From assembly GCA_029245785.1 (NCBI GenBank), contig JAQWOR010000022.1:1-49399 (forward strand): a stretch of DNA of 49,399 nucleotides. Reading direction: 5' to 3'. The position numbers and the translations under genes were made by a program. Under the pieces are notes generated by a model. The model was not told the DNA's origin. It did no database searches and saw only the letters and a list, made by a program, of their open reading frames with translations. Numbering within the stretch: position 1 is the stretch's first letter; every line of letters begins with the position of its first letter. Source of the stretch: Polaribacter sp. Its GTDB lineage: Bacteria; Bacteroidota; Bacteroidia; Flavobacteriales; Flavobacteriaceae. Below are positions 1-8,592 of this stretch, in pieces.

Positions 1-133
1 GGGGCGGGGTGTGTTTTAGAAACTTATAAGCTGTTTTTTTGGCGAAATTTAACTGTCGTATAACTGCAGAAAACTTGTTATTTAGGCTAATTTAAGGTAT
101 ATTTGGTGTGTGATAACTGTTTGAGGAAAAGTA

Positions 134-164
134 ACAAAAAAAGCCCTACATCTCTGTAAGGCTT
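134..164 (-). terminator. Rho-independent terminator of the tRNA gene
   Basis: On the minus strand, just past the 3' end of the tRNA, AAGCC/GGCTT and TACA/TGTA form a hairpin with one mismatch and a TCTC loop. It is followed by a run of T on the minus strand (positions 140 down to 136). Confidence 0.7.
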
Positions 165-175
165 GTGTTTTAATG

Positions 176-249
176 TGGTCCCACATGGGCTCGAACCATG
201 GACCCTCTGATTATGAGTCAGATGCTCTAACCAACTGAGCTATGGGACC
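176..249 (-). tRNA. tRNA with CAT anticodon (Met or Ile2)
   Basis: On the minus strand a full cloverleaf can be folded: acceptor GGTCCCA/TGGGACC, D arm GCTC/GAGC, anticodon stem TCTGA/TCAGA with loop CTCATAA, T arm CATGG/CCATG with loop TTCGAGC, and discriminator A at 176. The total is 74 nt and CCA is not encoded. The anticodon is CAT. The primary sequence alone does not let me decide between elongator tRNA-Met and the lysidine-modified tRNA-Ile2. It is not an initiator on the features I can see, because the acceptor ends in a normal first base pair. Confidence 0.95.
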
Positions 250-262
250 TGTTTTACACTTG

Positions 263-292
263 CAAAACTACTACTTTTTTAAAGGATGCCAA
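263..292 (-). promoter_or_regulatory. Putative promoter of the tRNA gene
   Basis: The minus strand carries TAGTTTTG (270 to 263), a match to the Bacteroidota -7 element TAnnTTTG, 14 bp before the tRNA 5' end. A TTGG at 292-289 lies 18 bp further upstream, where the -33 TTTG is expected. Confidence 0.5.
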
Positions 293-319
293 CTATATTT
301 TTAAATTATGTTTTCTTTT

Positions 320-1291
320 TTAAATATTTCGATCCATGAGATCAACCCCGAATTCTTTCAGCTCTTTTTTAGCAGTATCAGAGATGCGTATGGTTTCTAA
401 AATAGCAAATGAAGCGTTGGTGTAGTTGGTGATTTGATTTTTAATGTGTTTGGAAATATCGTTCTTTTTAAAGAGTTCTTTTACAACGGTTATTTTCTCT
501 GAGCTGTCCATAGGTTTTTGATTGAACAAGTCCGTTAACGTTTTTTGGTCACTTGTATTAGCAACTTCTAAGGTTTTTAAATAGAGGTATGTTTTTTTGT
601 TTTCAATAATATCTCCACCTACTTGTTTCCCAAAAGTAAGAGGGTCTCCAAAAGTATCTAAATAATCATCTTGCAGCTGAAAGGCAATTCCGAGATTGAA
701 ACCAAAATCGTATAATTTCTGAGCATCTTCTTCATTTGCTTCACTTACAATAGCGCCCATTTTTAGTGCGGCACCAATTAAAACAGATGTTTTTAGAGAA
801 ATCATGCGGATGTATTCTGGAATGGTCACATTATTTCTAGTTTCAAAGTCAACATCTAATTGTTGTCCATCACAAACCTCTAAGGCTGTTTTGCTAAATA
901 ATTTTGCCAATTTTTGAAAGATGACTGGCGCATAGTTCTCGAAATATTGATAGGCTAAAATCAGCATGGCATCACCAGATAAAATACCGGTGTTTAAATT
1001 CCATTTTTCATGAACCGTTGCTTCTCCTCTACGTAGCGGAGCATCGTCCATAATATCATCATGAATCAACGTGAAATTATGAAACATTTCTATTGCAAAA
1101 GCAGCAGGAAGTGCCTTTTTGTAATTTTCAGAAAAAATAGAAGCCGCCATTAATGTTAAAACAGGACGGATTCTTTTTCCGCCTAATTGCAAAATATAGT
1201 CAACGGGTTCGTATAAATTTTTAGGCTCTTTAATGAGATTCTTATCTTTTAAATAAGATAAAAAAACGTCTTGAAATAATGAGATATTCAA
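320..1291 (-). CDS. Polyprenyl (geranylgeranyl/farnesyl-type) diphosphate synthase
   Basis: Trans-isoprenyl diphosphate synthase that condenses isopentenyl diphosphate onto an allylic primer, supplying precursors for quinones, carotenoids or cell-wall lipid carrier. At 323 residues it has the usual family length. The signatures are visible: GGKRIRP at 37-43, the first aspartate-rich motif DDIMD at 78-82, RRGEATVH just after it, and the second motif DDYLD around 207-211. The residues before the first Asp-rich motif are bulky aromatics (H71, F73), which influence chain length, but I would not assign C15, C20 or longer from this. Transcribed alone, divergently from the TetR operon. Confidence 0.93.
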   Translation of the reverse strand: MNISLFQDVFLSYLKDKNLIKEPKNLYEPVDYILQLGGKRIRPVLTLMAASIFSENYKKALPAAFAIEMFHNFTLIHDDIMDDAPLRRGEATVHEKWNLNTGILSGDAMLILAYQYFENYAPVIFQKLAKLFSKTALEVCDGQQLDVDFETRNNVTIPEYIRMISLKTSVLIGAALKMGAIVSEANEEDAQKLYDFGFNLGIAFQLQDDYLDTFGDPLTFGKQVGGDIIENKKTYLYLKTLEVANTSDQKTLTDLFNQKPMDSSEKITVVKELFKKNDISKHIKNQITNYTNASFAILETIRISDTAKKELKEFGVDLMDRNI

Positions 1292-1366
1292 TGTGTGATT
1301 TTTTTTTGTAAAAGTAACAGAAAGAATGCGCTATTTCATGCAAATTGTTAAAAAATTGTAAAACTT

Positions 1367-1408
1367 TGGAAACTTTTTTTGTTTTTAAAGTTTCCATTTG
1401 TATATTTG
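1367..1408 (+). promoter_or_regulatory. Promoter and candidate TetR operator of the efflux operon
   Basis: TTTG (1378-1381), 19 bp, TATATTTG (1401-1408) matches the Bacteroidota promoter consensus, 9 nt before the tetR ATG. A perfect 10-bp inverted repeat, TGGAAACTTT (1367-1376) and AAAGTTTCCA (1387-1396), with a 10-bp spacer brackets the -33 element. That is the geometry of an operator at which the adjacent TetR product would block RNA polymerase. The promoter match is seen directly; autoregulation is inferred. Confidence 0.7.
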
Positions 1409-1417
1409 CAAACAATT

Positions 1418-2023
1418 ATGAAGTGTAAGATTTTAGAAAAGGCGGGAGAAATGTTTTTAAACCTAGGGTTTAAGAGTGTTACGATGGATGACATTGCCAA
1501 TGAAATGGGGGTTTCTAAAAAAACCATTTATGTTCATTTTAAGAATAAAACAGCGTTGGTGAATTCGGTAACGCTATCAATTTTTGAAATGATACGTGGA
1601 GGGATTGATGTGATTTGTTCATTGGAGAAGAATCCAATAGAAGAATTGTACGATATTAAAAAGTTTGTAATGCTTCATTTAAAGAACGATAAATCTTCGC
1701 CACAATACCAATTGCAAAAATACTATCCAAAAATTTACGCATCCTTGAAGAGCAAGCAATTTGAAGTGATGCAAGGCTGTGTCGTTGAGAATTTAAAAAG
1801 AGGTATCGAAAAAGGAATTTATAGAGACACCTTGAACACGGCCTTTATTTCGAGAATTTATTTTCATGGAATGTTGGGGATAAAAGATAACGACCTGTTT
1901 CCATTGCAACAATTTTCTATGAATGACCTAATGAGCTTCTACTTAGAATATCATTTAAGGGGAATTTGCACAGAGAAAGGAATTTTAATATTAGACCAAT
2001 TTACAACAACAAATCAATCATAA
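1418..2023 (+). CDS. TetR/AcrR-family transcriptional regulator
   Basis: A 201-residue regulator with an N-terminal TetR helix-turn-helix: MDDIANEMGVSKKTIYVHF is the recognition region, about 25-50 residues from the start. It is followed by a helical ligand-binding domain with no recognisable ligand signature. An upstream TTG at 1379 would add 13 residues, but it lies inside the promoter; the ATG at 1418 sits 9 nt after the -7 box and is the better start. The gene is the first of an operon with a TolC-like protein, adaptor and RND permease, so it is probably a local repressor of that pump. The stop at 2021-2023 is 2 nt from the next start. Confidence 0.92.
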   Translation: MKCKILEKAGEMFLNLGFKSVTMDDIANEMGVSKKTIYVHFKNKTALVNSVTLSIFEMIRGGIDVICSLEKNPIEELYDIKKFVMLHLKNDKSSPQYQLQKYYPKIYASLKSKQFEVMQGCVVENLKRGIEKGIYRDTLNTAFISRIYFHGMLGIKDNDLFPLQQFSMNDLMSFYLEYHLRGICTEKGILILDQFTTTNQS

Positions 2024-2025
2024 AA

Positions 2026-3369
2026 ATGCGGCATAGAATCATAATTATATACAGTATCTGCTTTTTAAACTTAGGGTTTGCTCAAGAAAAAGCGCACCAT
2101 TTTTCTTTAGACGAAGCAGTAGCCTTTGCGTTAGAAAACAATTACAATGCAAAAATAGCAGTAAATGCTGTTGCAGCCGCACATCAAAAACAATGGGAAA
2201 CTACAACAATTGGTTTGCCAAAGGTCAATGCGAAAATAGACTATCAACATTGGTTAAAACAAGCAATAACCTTACTGCCTGCTGAAATAGTTGGAGGAGC
2301 GTCAGGGAATTTTGTACCTGTAACTTTTGGCACAAAACAAAACGTAAATGCCGCCATCACCTTAAAGCAGTTGATATTTGACGGCTCTTATTTGGTAGGG
2401 TTGCAATCTGCAAAAACGTACTTAAAAATATCAGAACAAGCCAAGGTCAAAACAGCACTGTCAATTCGGGAAGCGGTGATTAATGCCTATGGAAATATAT
2501 TGATTGCAGAAAAAAGTATTGAAATACTTGATAACAACCTAGCGGTTTTAGAAAAAAACCTTCATGATGTACAGCTTATTTTTAAAAATGGCTTTAATGA
2601 AGAAGAAGATGTAGAACAGCTTCAGATAACATTTTCGACGGTTAAAAGTCAATTAAACAGAACAAAGCGACTCAAAAACATTGGTTACAAAATGTTGAAC
2701 ATATCGCTTGGAATCCCTATTGAAAACACGATTGTTTTAACCGACAACTTGGAGTCGTTGATAGGAACTCATGTAGATCTAACTCTTTTATCAAAAAGGT
2801 TTAGTGTAAAAAACCATATTGATTTTAAAATAGCAACCAACAATAGAGAAGGAAATAGGCTGCTGCTATTGCTAGAAAAAAGCAAAGCCTTGCCAACCCT
2901 AAAAGCATTTGTAAATGTTGGATATGCAGGAAATTCAAATTCGTTTGATTTTTTAAACAATACTCAAAAATGGTACGATTCTTCTCTTATGGGGGTGAGT
3001 TTAAGCATCCCTATTTTTAGTAGTTTTGAGCGTAGATCAAAAACAAGGCAGGCAAAAATTGAGCTAGAAAATTCAGACATACGACTAGAGGAAATCGCTC
3101 AAAAATTAAACTTGGGAGTTGTCAATGCAAAAAGCGAGTACCAATTTAGTATAGAGCAATACGGTACTGCAAAACAAAATCTAACATTGGCACAACGAAT
3201 AGAGAAAAAACAGCAAGTGAAATTCTTTGAAGGGGTTTCTACAAGTTTTGATTTGTCTCAAGCACAAAACCAATTATACACACAACAACAAAGTTATATT
3301 CAATCAATGCTAGATGTGATTGCTAAAAAAGCCGCATTAGAAAACGCATTAAACATCTCTTTAAAATAA
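2026..3369 (+). CDS. TolC-family outer membrane efflux protein
   Basis: A 447-residue outer-membrane channel of a tripartite RND efflux pump. I start it at ATG 2026, because translation from there gives a signal peptide (basic start, IIIIYSICFLNLGFAQ) with cleavage probably after FAQ; a longer frame from 1966 overlaps tetR and would bury the signal. The mature protein begins with the typical HHFSLDEAVAFALENN motif and continues with two long helical, Gln/Asn-rich repeats, including the family hallmark ASLENALNISL-like C-terminus (here AALENALNISLK). Followed 9 nt later by the adaptor gene. Confidence 0.93.
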   Translation: MRHRIIIIYSICFLNLGFAQEKAHHFSLDEAVAFALENNYNAKIAVNAVAAAHQKQWETTTIGLPKVNAKIDYQHWLKQAITLLPAEIVGGASGNFVPVTFGTKQNVNAAITLKQLIFDGSYLVGLQSAKTYLKISEQAKVKTALSIREAVINAYGNILIAEKSIEILDNNLAVLEKNLHDVQLIFKNGFNEEEDVEQLQITFSTVKSQLNRTKRLKNIGYKMLNISLGIPIENTIVLTDNLESLIGTHVDLTLLSKRFSVKNHIDFKIATNNREGNRLLLLLEKSKALPTLKAFVNVGYAGNSNSFDFLNNTQKWYDSSLMGVSLSIPIFSSFERRSKTRQAKIELENSDIRLEEIAQKLNLGVVNAKSEYQFSIEQYGTAKQNLTLAQRIEKKQQVKFFEGVSTSFDLSQAQNQLYTQQQSYIQSMLDVIAKKAALENALNISLK

Positions 3370-3378
3370 ATAGCTGAC

Positions 3379-4560
3379 ATGAAAAATATATATACATTAA
3401 TAATAGCAACAGTTTTTTTGATTTCTTGTGGAGAGAAAAAAGAAGTATCAGTAGCAGAGATTATTGCTACAAATGATATTGTGAAAATCAAAGCAAAAAA
3501 GGCCGAATTAGAAGCACACCAGCAAGGGTTGACCGCTCAACTAAGCCAATTAAGCGAAAAGTTAGATGCGTTAGACACTCATAAAAAAACACCGTTAGTT
3601 AGTACTTTTTTAGCCAAAGAAGAAGTGTTTGTTCATTATTTAGAATTGCAAGGAAGTGTACAAACAAAGCAAAATGTATTGGTCTATCCAGAAATGCCTG
3701 GAATTTTAGAACTGGTATATGTTAAAGAGGGACAGAGCGTAAAAAAAGGAGAAGTGTTGGCAACAATTAACGATGGCGGATTGAGTCAAAAATTGACACA
3801 ATTAGAAACTCAAACAGCATTGGCAAAGACAATTTTTGAACGTCAAAAGAGATTGTGGAGTCAAAAAATAGGCTCTGAAATACAGTATTTACAGTCTAAG
3901 GCAAATTATGAAACGCAAGCAAATGCGATAGAACAATTAAAAAAACAATTGAAAAAAGCAGTAGTTTCTGCTCCTTTTGATGGTGTGATTGATGCTGTTT
4001 TTAAAGAAGAAGGAACAGTTGTTGCGCCTGGAAGAGCTGCTGAAATTTTTAGAATTGTAAATTTAAGCAATATGTATATCTCTACAGACGTACCAGAGAG
4101 ATATATTGCAAGTATAAAGAAAAACAAAAAAGTAAGAGTAAATTTTCCGATACTAGGAGAAAGCGTACATAGTACAATTAGACAGGTTGGTAGTTTTATC
4201 AATCCAAATAATAGATCTTTTAAAATTGAAGTTCCTGTTGCAAATAAAAGTGGAAATATCAAACCTAATTTAACCGCAAGACTTCATGTTAATGATTATA
4301 CAAATCACAAAGCAATCTTAATTCCGCAAAGTATCATTTCAGAAAATGCAAAGGGTGAACAATTTATTTATGTAGTGAAAAATAAGAAGGCCAATAAGGA
4401 AGCTGTTGCACAAAGAGTAATTATTAAAACAGGTAAAACACAAGGAGATGTTATTGAGGTATTGGCAAATTTACCAGTTGGAACAGAAATTATTCAAGAA
4501 GGAGCCCGTAGTGTAAACAATGGGCAAACGTTAAGAGTTATAATAAATAAAACTCATTAA
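3379..4560 (+). CDS. RND efflux periplasmic adaptor (HlyD/AcrA family), lipoprotein
   Basis: A 393-residue membrane fusion protein that links the inner-membrane RND permease to the TolC-like channel. The N-terminus has a lipobox ending LISC (Cys17), so it is lipid-anchored. A predicted coiled coil (about residues 35-75, rich in K, E, L and Q) comes before the biotinyl-lipoyl half-motif MPGILELVYVKEGQSVKKGE. A second hairpin, the second lipoyl half (VVSAPFDGVIDAVFKEEGTVV), a barrel domain and a membrane-proximal domain follow. The extra coiled coil ahead of the lipoyl domain is seen in Bacteroidota adaptors. The stop is 2 nt before the permease start. Confidence 0.93.
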   Translation: MKNIYTLIIATVFLISCGEKKEVSVAEIIATNDIVKIKAKKAELEAHQQGLTAQLSQLSEKLDALDTHKKTPLVSTFLAKEEVFVHYLELQGSVQTKQNVLVYPEMPGILELVYVKEGQSVKKGEVLATINDGGLSQKLTQLETQTALAKTIFERQKRLWSQKIGSEIQYLQSKANYETQANAIEQLKKQLKKAVVSAPFDGVIDAVFKEEGTVVAPGRAAEIFRIVNLSNMYISTDVPERYIASIKKNKKVRVNFPILGESVHSTIRQVGSFINPNNRSFKIEVPVANKSGNIKPNLTARLHVNDYTNHKAILIPQSIISENAKGEQFIYVVKNKKANKEAVAQRVIIKTGKTQGDVIEVLANLPVGTEIIQEGARSVNNGQTLRVIINKTH

Positions 4561-4562
4561 GG

Positions 4563-6656
4563 ATGTCAAAGCAAAAAAAGCAAGTAGATAAAGAATTTAA
4601 ATTATCATCTTGGGCAATTAATAATAAAACAACTATTTATGTAGTCATCGCTTTATTATTCTTTTACGGTGTCTCGGCTTATATGAACATGGCTAGAGAA
4701 AATTTCCCAGAAGTAAAAGAAACCAAAATTTACATCAGCACTCTTTTTCCAGGAAATACGGCAGAAGATATAGAAAAGTTAATCACAGACCCTTTAGAAG
4801 ATAAGTTAAAAACAGTAAGTAATGTTGTAGAAATCACCTCTACATCGCAAGAAGATTACTCAATGGTTATTGTTGAGTTTGATGAACGTATTTCTGTAGA
4901 TAAAGCAAAACAAAAAGTTAAAGACGAAATAGATACAGAGACATCTAGTGAAGATTGGCCAACGTTTAATGGCGCTAAAATAGAGCCAAAAGTTTTTGAT
5001 TTGAGCATGTCAGAAGAGATGCCGATATTGAACATTAACGTTTCTGGTGACTATCCTGTGTATAAACTAAAGGAATTTGGCGAGTATTTACAAGACGAAA
5101 TAGAAGACTTGTCAGAAATTAAAAAAGTAGACATTCGAGGCGCTCAAGACAAGGAAGTTGAGGTTGCTGTTGATGTCTACAAAATGATGGCGGCAAAGGT
5201 TAGTTTTAATGACATCACAGGAGCTATAAATAATGGAAACACAACCATGTCTGCAGGTAATTTTATTACAAGTGGCCAACGACGTACCATTCGAATTATT
5301 GGCGAAATAGAAACCCCTTCAGAGTTAGGGGATTTTGTTATTAAATCAGAATTTAACAACCCAATATATCTTAAGGATGTCGCTACAATTTCTTTTAGAG
5401 ACAAAGACAAAACAACCTATGCAAGAGAGAAAGGTAATGATGTTGTAATGTTGGATGTGAAAAAGAGAGCGGGTAAAAACATGGTGGCGGCTGTAGAACA
5501 AATACGTGTAATTGTAGCCGATGCTGTAATAAACCATTTTCCCAAAGATTTGAAAATTACCATCACCAATGATCAGTCTTCAAAAACGATTGGGCAGGTA
5601 GATGATTTGGTAAATAATATTATTTTCGGAGTTATTTTGGTGGTTACCGTATTGATGTTTTTCTTAGGATTTAAAAATGCAGTTTTTGTAGGGTTTGCAA
5701 TTCCGATGTCAATGTTTATGTCATTGATGATCCTAAATTTATTAGGATACACCATGAATACTATGATTCTTTTCGGATTGATTATGGGGCTTGGTATGTT
5801 GGTAGACAATGGAATTGTAGTTGTTGAAAACGTATATCGTTTAATGGACCAAGAAGGGTTGAGCAGGGTTCAAGCTGCTAAAAAAGGAATTAGTGAAATC
5901 GCCTTTCCGATCATCATTTCTACAGCGACAACCGTTGCGGCATTCATACCTCTTGGCTTGTGGCCAGGAGTAATGGGAGATTTTATGATTTTACTACCCA
6001 TTACTTTATCTACAGTTTTAGGATCTTCTTTATTTGTTGCTATTTTTTTTAATTCAGTATTGGTGTCTCAATTTATGAGTATTGAAGATAGAGATATGCC
6101 CATAAAAAAAATCATCATCATGACCAGTGTAATGACTGTAATTGGAATTTTAATTCGATTCTTTGGTGGTGAATATGGAGGCTTAGGAACGGTAATGATT
6201 TTTACAGCGATCATGTTATGGGTGTACAGACTGTTCTTAAGAGGTTGGGCAAATAGTTTTCAGAACAAGGTGTTACCAAAATTTGAAAACTGGTATGAGA
6301 ATATATTGAAAAAAGCACTCTCTAGAAGAAGATCTATCGTGTTGGTTGTTGGAACTTTTGGGTTGTTAATTACTGCTTTTATGACGTTTGGATGGTCTTT
6401 AGCCAGCCAAAGAACAAAAGTTGAATTTTTCCCTGATAATAAACCCAATCAAATAATTGTATATATAGAATATCCAGAAGGAACAGATATTAATAAAACA
6501 AACGGAATTACAAAACGCATCGAAGAAAAAGCGTCTTCCGTTTTATATAGTGATACCTACATGGATGGAGACTATAATTTTATGATAGAAAGTGTGGTTT
6601 CTCAAGTTGGTGAAGGAGCTGGAGATCCACAAAAAGACGGAGGTTCTTCAGCATAA
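4563..6656 (+). CDS. RND efflux permease, N-terminal part (interrupted by in-frame TAA)
   Basis: Encodes the first 697 residues of an AcrB-type proton-driven exporter: TM1 (about 24-43), the first large periplasmic loop, TM2-TM6 (about 353-505), TM7 (about 592-612) and the start of the second periplasmic loop. The TM4 proton-relay motif reads LVDN with D415-N416, where AcrB has two aspartates; LVDN is common in other RND subfamilies. The reading frame ends GGSSA-TAA, and the next codon in the same frame is the ATG of the following ORF. Families of this length (about 1150 residues) are normally one polypeptide, so this looks like a nonsense codon in one gene. Confidence 0.88.
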   Translation: MSKQKKQVDKEFKLSSWAINNKTTIYVVIALLFFYGVSAYMNMARENFPEVKETKIYISTLFPGNTAEDIEKLITDPLEDKLKTVSNVVEITSTSQEDYSMVIVEFDERISVDKAKQKVKDEIDTETSSEDWPTFNGAKIEPKVFDLSMSEEMPILNINVSGDYPVYKLKEFGEYLQDEIEDLSEIKKVDIRGAQDKEVEVAVDVYKMMAAKVSFNDITGAINNGNTTMSAGNFITSGQRRTIRIIGEIETPSELGDFVIKSEFNNPIYLKDVATISFRDKDKTTYAREKGNDVVMLDVKKRAGKNMVAAVEQIRVIVADAVINHFPKDLKITITNDQSSKTIGQVDDLVNNIIFGVILVVTVLMFFLGFKNAVFVGFAIPMSMFMSLMILNLLGYTMNTMILFGLIMGLGMLVDNGIVVVENVYRLMDQEGLSRVQAAKKGISEIAFPIIISTATTVAAFIPLGLWPGVMGDFMILLPITLSTVLGSSLFVAIFFNSVLVSQFMSIEDRDMPIKKIIIMTSVMTVIGILIRFFGGEYGGLGTVMIFTAIMLWVYRLFLRGWANSFQNKVLPKFENWYENILKKALSRRRSIVLVVGTFGLLITAFMTFGWSLASQRTKVEFFPDNKPNQIIVYIEYPEGTDINKTNGITKRIEEKASSVLYSDTYMDGDYNFMIESVVSQVGEGAGDPQKDGGSSA

Positions 6657-8045
6657 ATGCCACACAAAGGGAAGATTACTGCTTCAATGCGCGAATACAA
6701 ATATAGAAGAGGTTTAGACAGTGAAATACTACGTCAAAAAGTACAAAATGCTTTGGTGGGTATTTATCCTGGAGTTTTAATTTCAGTCGAAAAAGATGCA
6801 AATGGTCCTCCAGTTGGTTCTCCAATAAATATAGAGATTGAAGGAGATGATTATGCAGAGTTAATTGGTGTTGCAGAACAGATGCGAGACTTTATCAATT
6901 CGAAAAACGTTTCTGGAATCGATGAGCTAAAGATTGATGTAAACAGAGATAAACCCGGAATGCAGGTGTTGGTAGATCGGAAAAAAGCAGGAGAGTTAGG
7001 GGTTAGCAGTGGCCAAGTAGGGCAACAACTAAGAGCTTCTATTTTTGGAAATAAAGCAGGGGTTTATAAAGAAAATGGAGAAGATTATGATATCTACGTT
7101 CGTTTCAATAAAGAAGACAGATACAATAAAAGCGCTCTCTTTAATCAGAATGTGATTTTTAGAGATATGGCTTCTGGTAAAATAAAAGAGATTCCTGTTT
7201 CTGCCGTTGCTTCTCAAAAAAACAATTCAGGGTTTAGCGCCATCAAACACAAAGACGTAAAGCGTGTGGTAACAGTGTACTCTGCATTGGCTCCAGGAGA
7301 AACAGACGCAAGTGCGGTGGTTCGTAAAATTCAAGAAGAAATGAAGAGCTTTAAAAACTTACCAAAAGGGGTTCGGATTGATTATACAGGTCAAATTGAA
7401 GAGCAAAATAAACAAATGACTTTTTTAGTGGGTGCGTTTTTTACAGGATTGGCCTTGATTTTCTTTATCTTAATTTTTCAATTTAACTCCGTTTCAAAAC
7501 CAGCAATTATTATGTTGGCCATCTTTTTAAGCTTTATTGGAGTGTTTGGAGGATTGGTTATTTCGGGGGCTCCTTTTGTAATTATGATGACCATGATGGG
7601 AATTATTTCACTAGCCGGTATTGTGGTAAATAATGGCGTGGTATTGTTGGATTATGCGCAATTACTTATCGATAGAAAAAAAGCTGAACTTGGTTTGGAT
7701 AAAGAAGATTATTTAGAAACGCCATTGTTGTTTGAGAGTATTGTAGAAGCAGGGAGAGCACGTTTACGCCCGGTAATATTAACAGCAATTACAACCATTT
7801 TAGGGTTGATTCCTTTAGCAATTGGACTGAACATTAATTTCTTTACACTGGCGAGCGAATTAGACGCTAATATTTATTTTGGAGGTGATAACGTTGTTTT
7901 CTGGGGGCCGCTAGCTTGGGCCGTTATTTACGGGTTATTTGTAGCAACTTTCTTAACATTGATAGTTGTGCCTATTTTGTTTTTCTTAGTAACGAAGTTT
8001 AAAATGTGGCTAAAAGCTAAAATTAGCTTAAGTGGTATTAAATAG
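6657..8045 (+). CDS. RND efflux permease, C-terminal part (same frame, after in-frame TAA)
   Basis: Encodes 462 residues that continue the preceding ORF without a gap or frame change. It carries the rest of the second periplasmic loop, TM8-TM12, and the TM10 motif GIVVNNGVVLLDY (N325-N326). Together the two ORFs give the full 12-TM RND architecture; neither alone is a complete transporter. The start ATG directly follows the TAA stop (TAAATG), an arrangement that could allow termination-reinitiation, so a two-chain pump is possible. I see no separate promoter or Shine-Dalgarno before it. The alternatives are a pseudogene, stop-codon readthrough or a base-calling error. The downstream recX begins 23 nt later. 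Confidence 0.88.
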   Translation: MPHKGKITASMREYKYRRGLDSEILRQKVQNALVGIYPGVLISVEKDANGPPVGSPINIEIEGDDYAELIGVAEQMRDFINSKNVSGIDELKIDVNRDKPGMQVLVDRKKAGELGVSSGQVGQQLRASIFGNKAGVYKENGEDYDIYVRFNKEDRYNKSALFNQNVIFRDMASGKIKEIPVSAVASQKNNSGFSAIKHKDVKRVVTVYSALAPGETDASAVVRKIQEEMKSFKNLPKGVRIDYTGQIEEQNKQMTFLVGAFFTGLALIFFILIFQFNSVSKPAIIMLAIFLSFIGVFGGLVISGAPFVIMMTMMGIISLAGIVVNNGVVLLDYAQLLIDRKKAELGLDKEDYLETPLLFESIVEAGRARLRPVILTAITTILGLIPLAIGLNINFFTLASELDANIYFGGDNVVFWGPLAWAVIYGLFVATFLTLIVVPILFFLVTKFKMWLKAKISLSGIK

Positions 8046-8068
8046 CTCCTATTTTTTAATTGTACTGT

Positions 8069-8548
8069 ATGAAAAAGAACACTTATTTTTCTGTAGAAGA
8101 ACTTAAAAGAAAGCTAGAAAGGTATTGTGTATACCAAGACCGTTGCCATCAAGAAGTTGAAAGAAAGTTTCGAGAATTTAGCGTTATACCAGAAGCAAAA
8201 GAATTGATTTTTTTACATCTTTTAGAGCATGATTTCTTAAACGAAGAGCGTTTTTCAAAGAGTTATGCAAGAGGTAAATTCTCTATTAAAAAATGGGGGA
8301 AACAACGAATTGTTAGAGAATTAAAATTTAGAGATATTTCTGAATACAATATTAAAATAGCCTTAAAAGAAATTGATGAAGCAGTTTATTTGAGTACAGT
8401 TTATAGCATTACAGAAAAAAGAAATGCATTGATTACTGAAGAAAATGTTTTTAAAAGGAGAAAGAAATTAACAGATTTTCTACTGCGAAAAGGCTATGAG
8501 TATGACCTAATTTATAGAACCGTAAAAACGGTAATAGAAAGCAGATGA
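8069..8548 (+). CDS. recX: RecX-family regulatory protein
   Basis: A 159-residue member of the RecX family, which binds RecA filaments and modulates recombination. The sequence shows the helical repeats of the family, including DRCHQEVERKFREF, FLNEERFSKSYARGKF and KKWGKQRIVRELK, and a third repeat ending YEYDLIYRTVK. I choose ATG 8069 over a TTG three codons upstream. It lies 23 nt after the RND permease and before a strong terminator, so it is probably co-transcribed with the pump operon or read from an unseen promoter. No functional link to efflux is implied. Confidence 0.9.
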   Translation: MKKNTYFSVEELKRKLERYCVYQDRCHQEVERKFREFSVIPEAKELIFLHLLEHDFLNEERFSKSYARGKFSIKKWGKQRIVRELKFRDISEYNIKIALKEIDEAVYLSTVYSITEKRNALITEENVFKRRKKLTDFLLRKGYEYDLIYRTVKTVIESR

Positions 8549-8575
8549 GTTGCACCAACTCATCTGCTTTTTTTT
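8541..8575 (+). terminator. Strong rho-independent terminator after recX
   Basis: An 11-bp perfect stem, GCAGATGAGTT / AACTCATCTGC, with a GCACC loop is followed by eight T. The left arm contains the last codons and TGA stop of recX. It ends the efflux-recX transcript. Confidence 0.92.
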
Positions 8576-8592
8576 AGTGGGGGTACAATTAC

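Noticed and set aside
98..105. Plus-strand TATATTTG near the window start as a promoter
   Set aside because: No plus-strand gene follows before 1418 and a tRNA terminator lies just downstream; it is likely a chance match. Positions 1-133 hold no other feature I can support.
5797..7640. Loss of the AcrB Asp-Asp-Lys proton relay (here D415-N416 and N325-N326) as evidence of a dead pump
   Set aside because: The LVDN and GIVVNN motifs are common in other RND subfamilies, so this is a subfamily trait and not damage.
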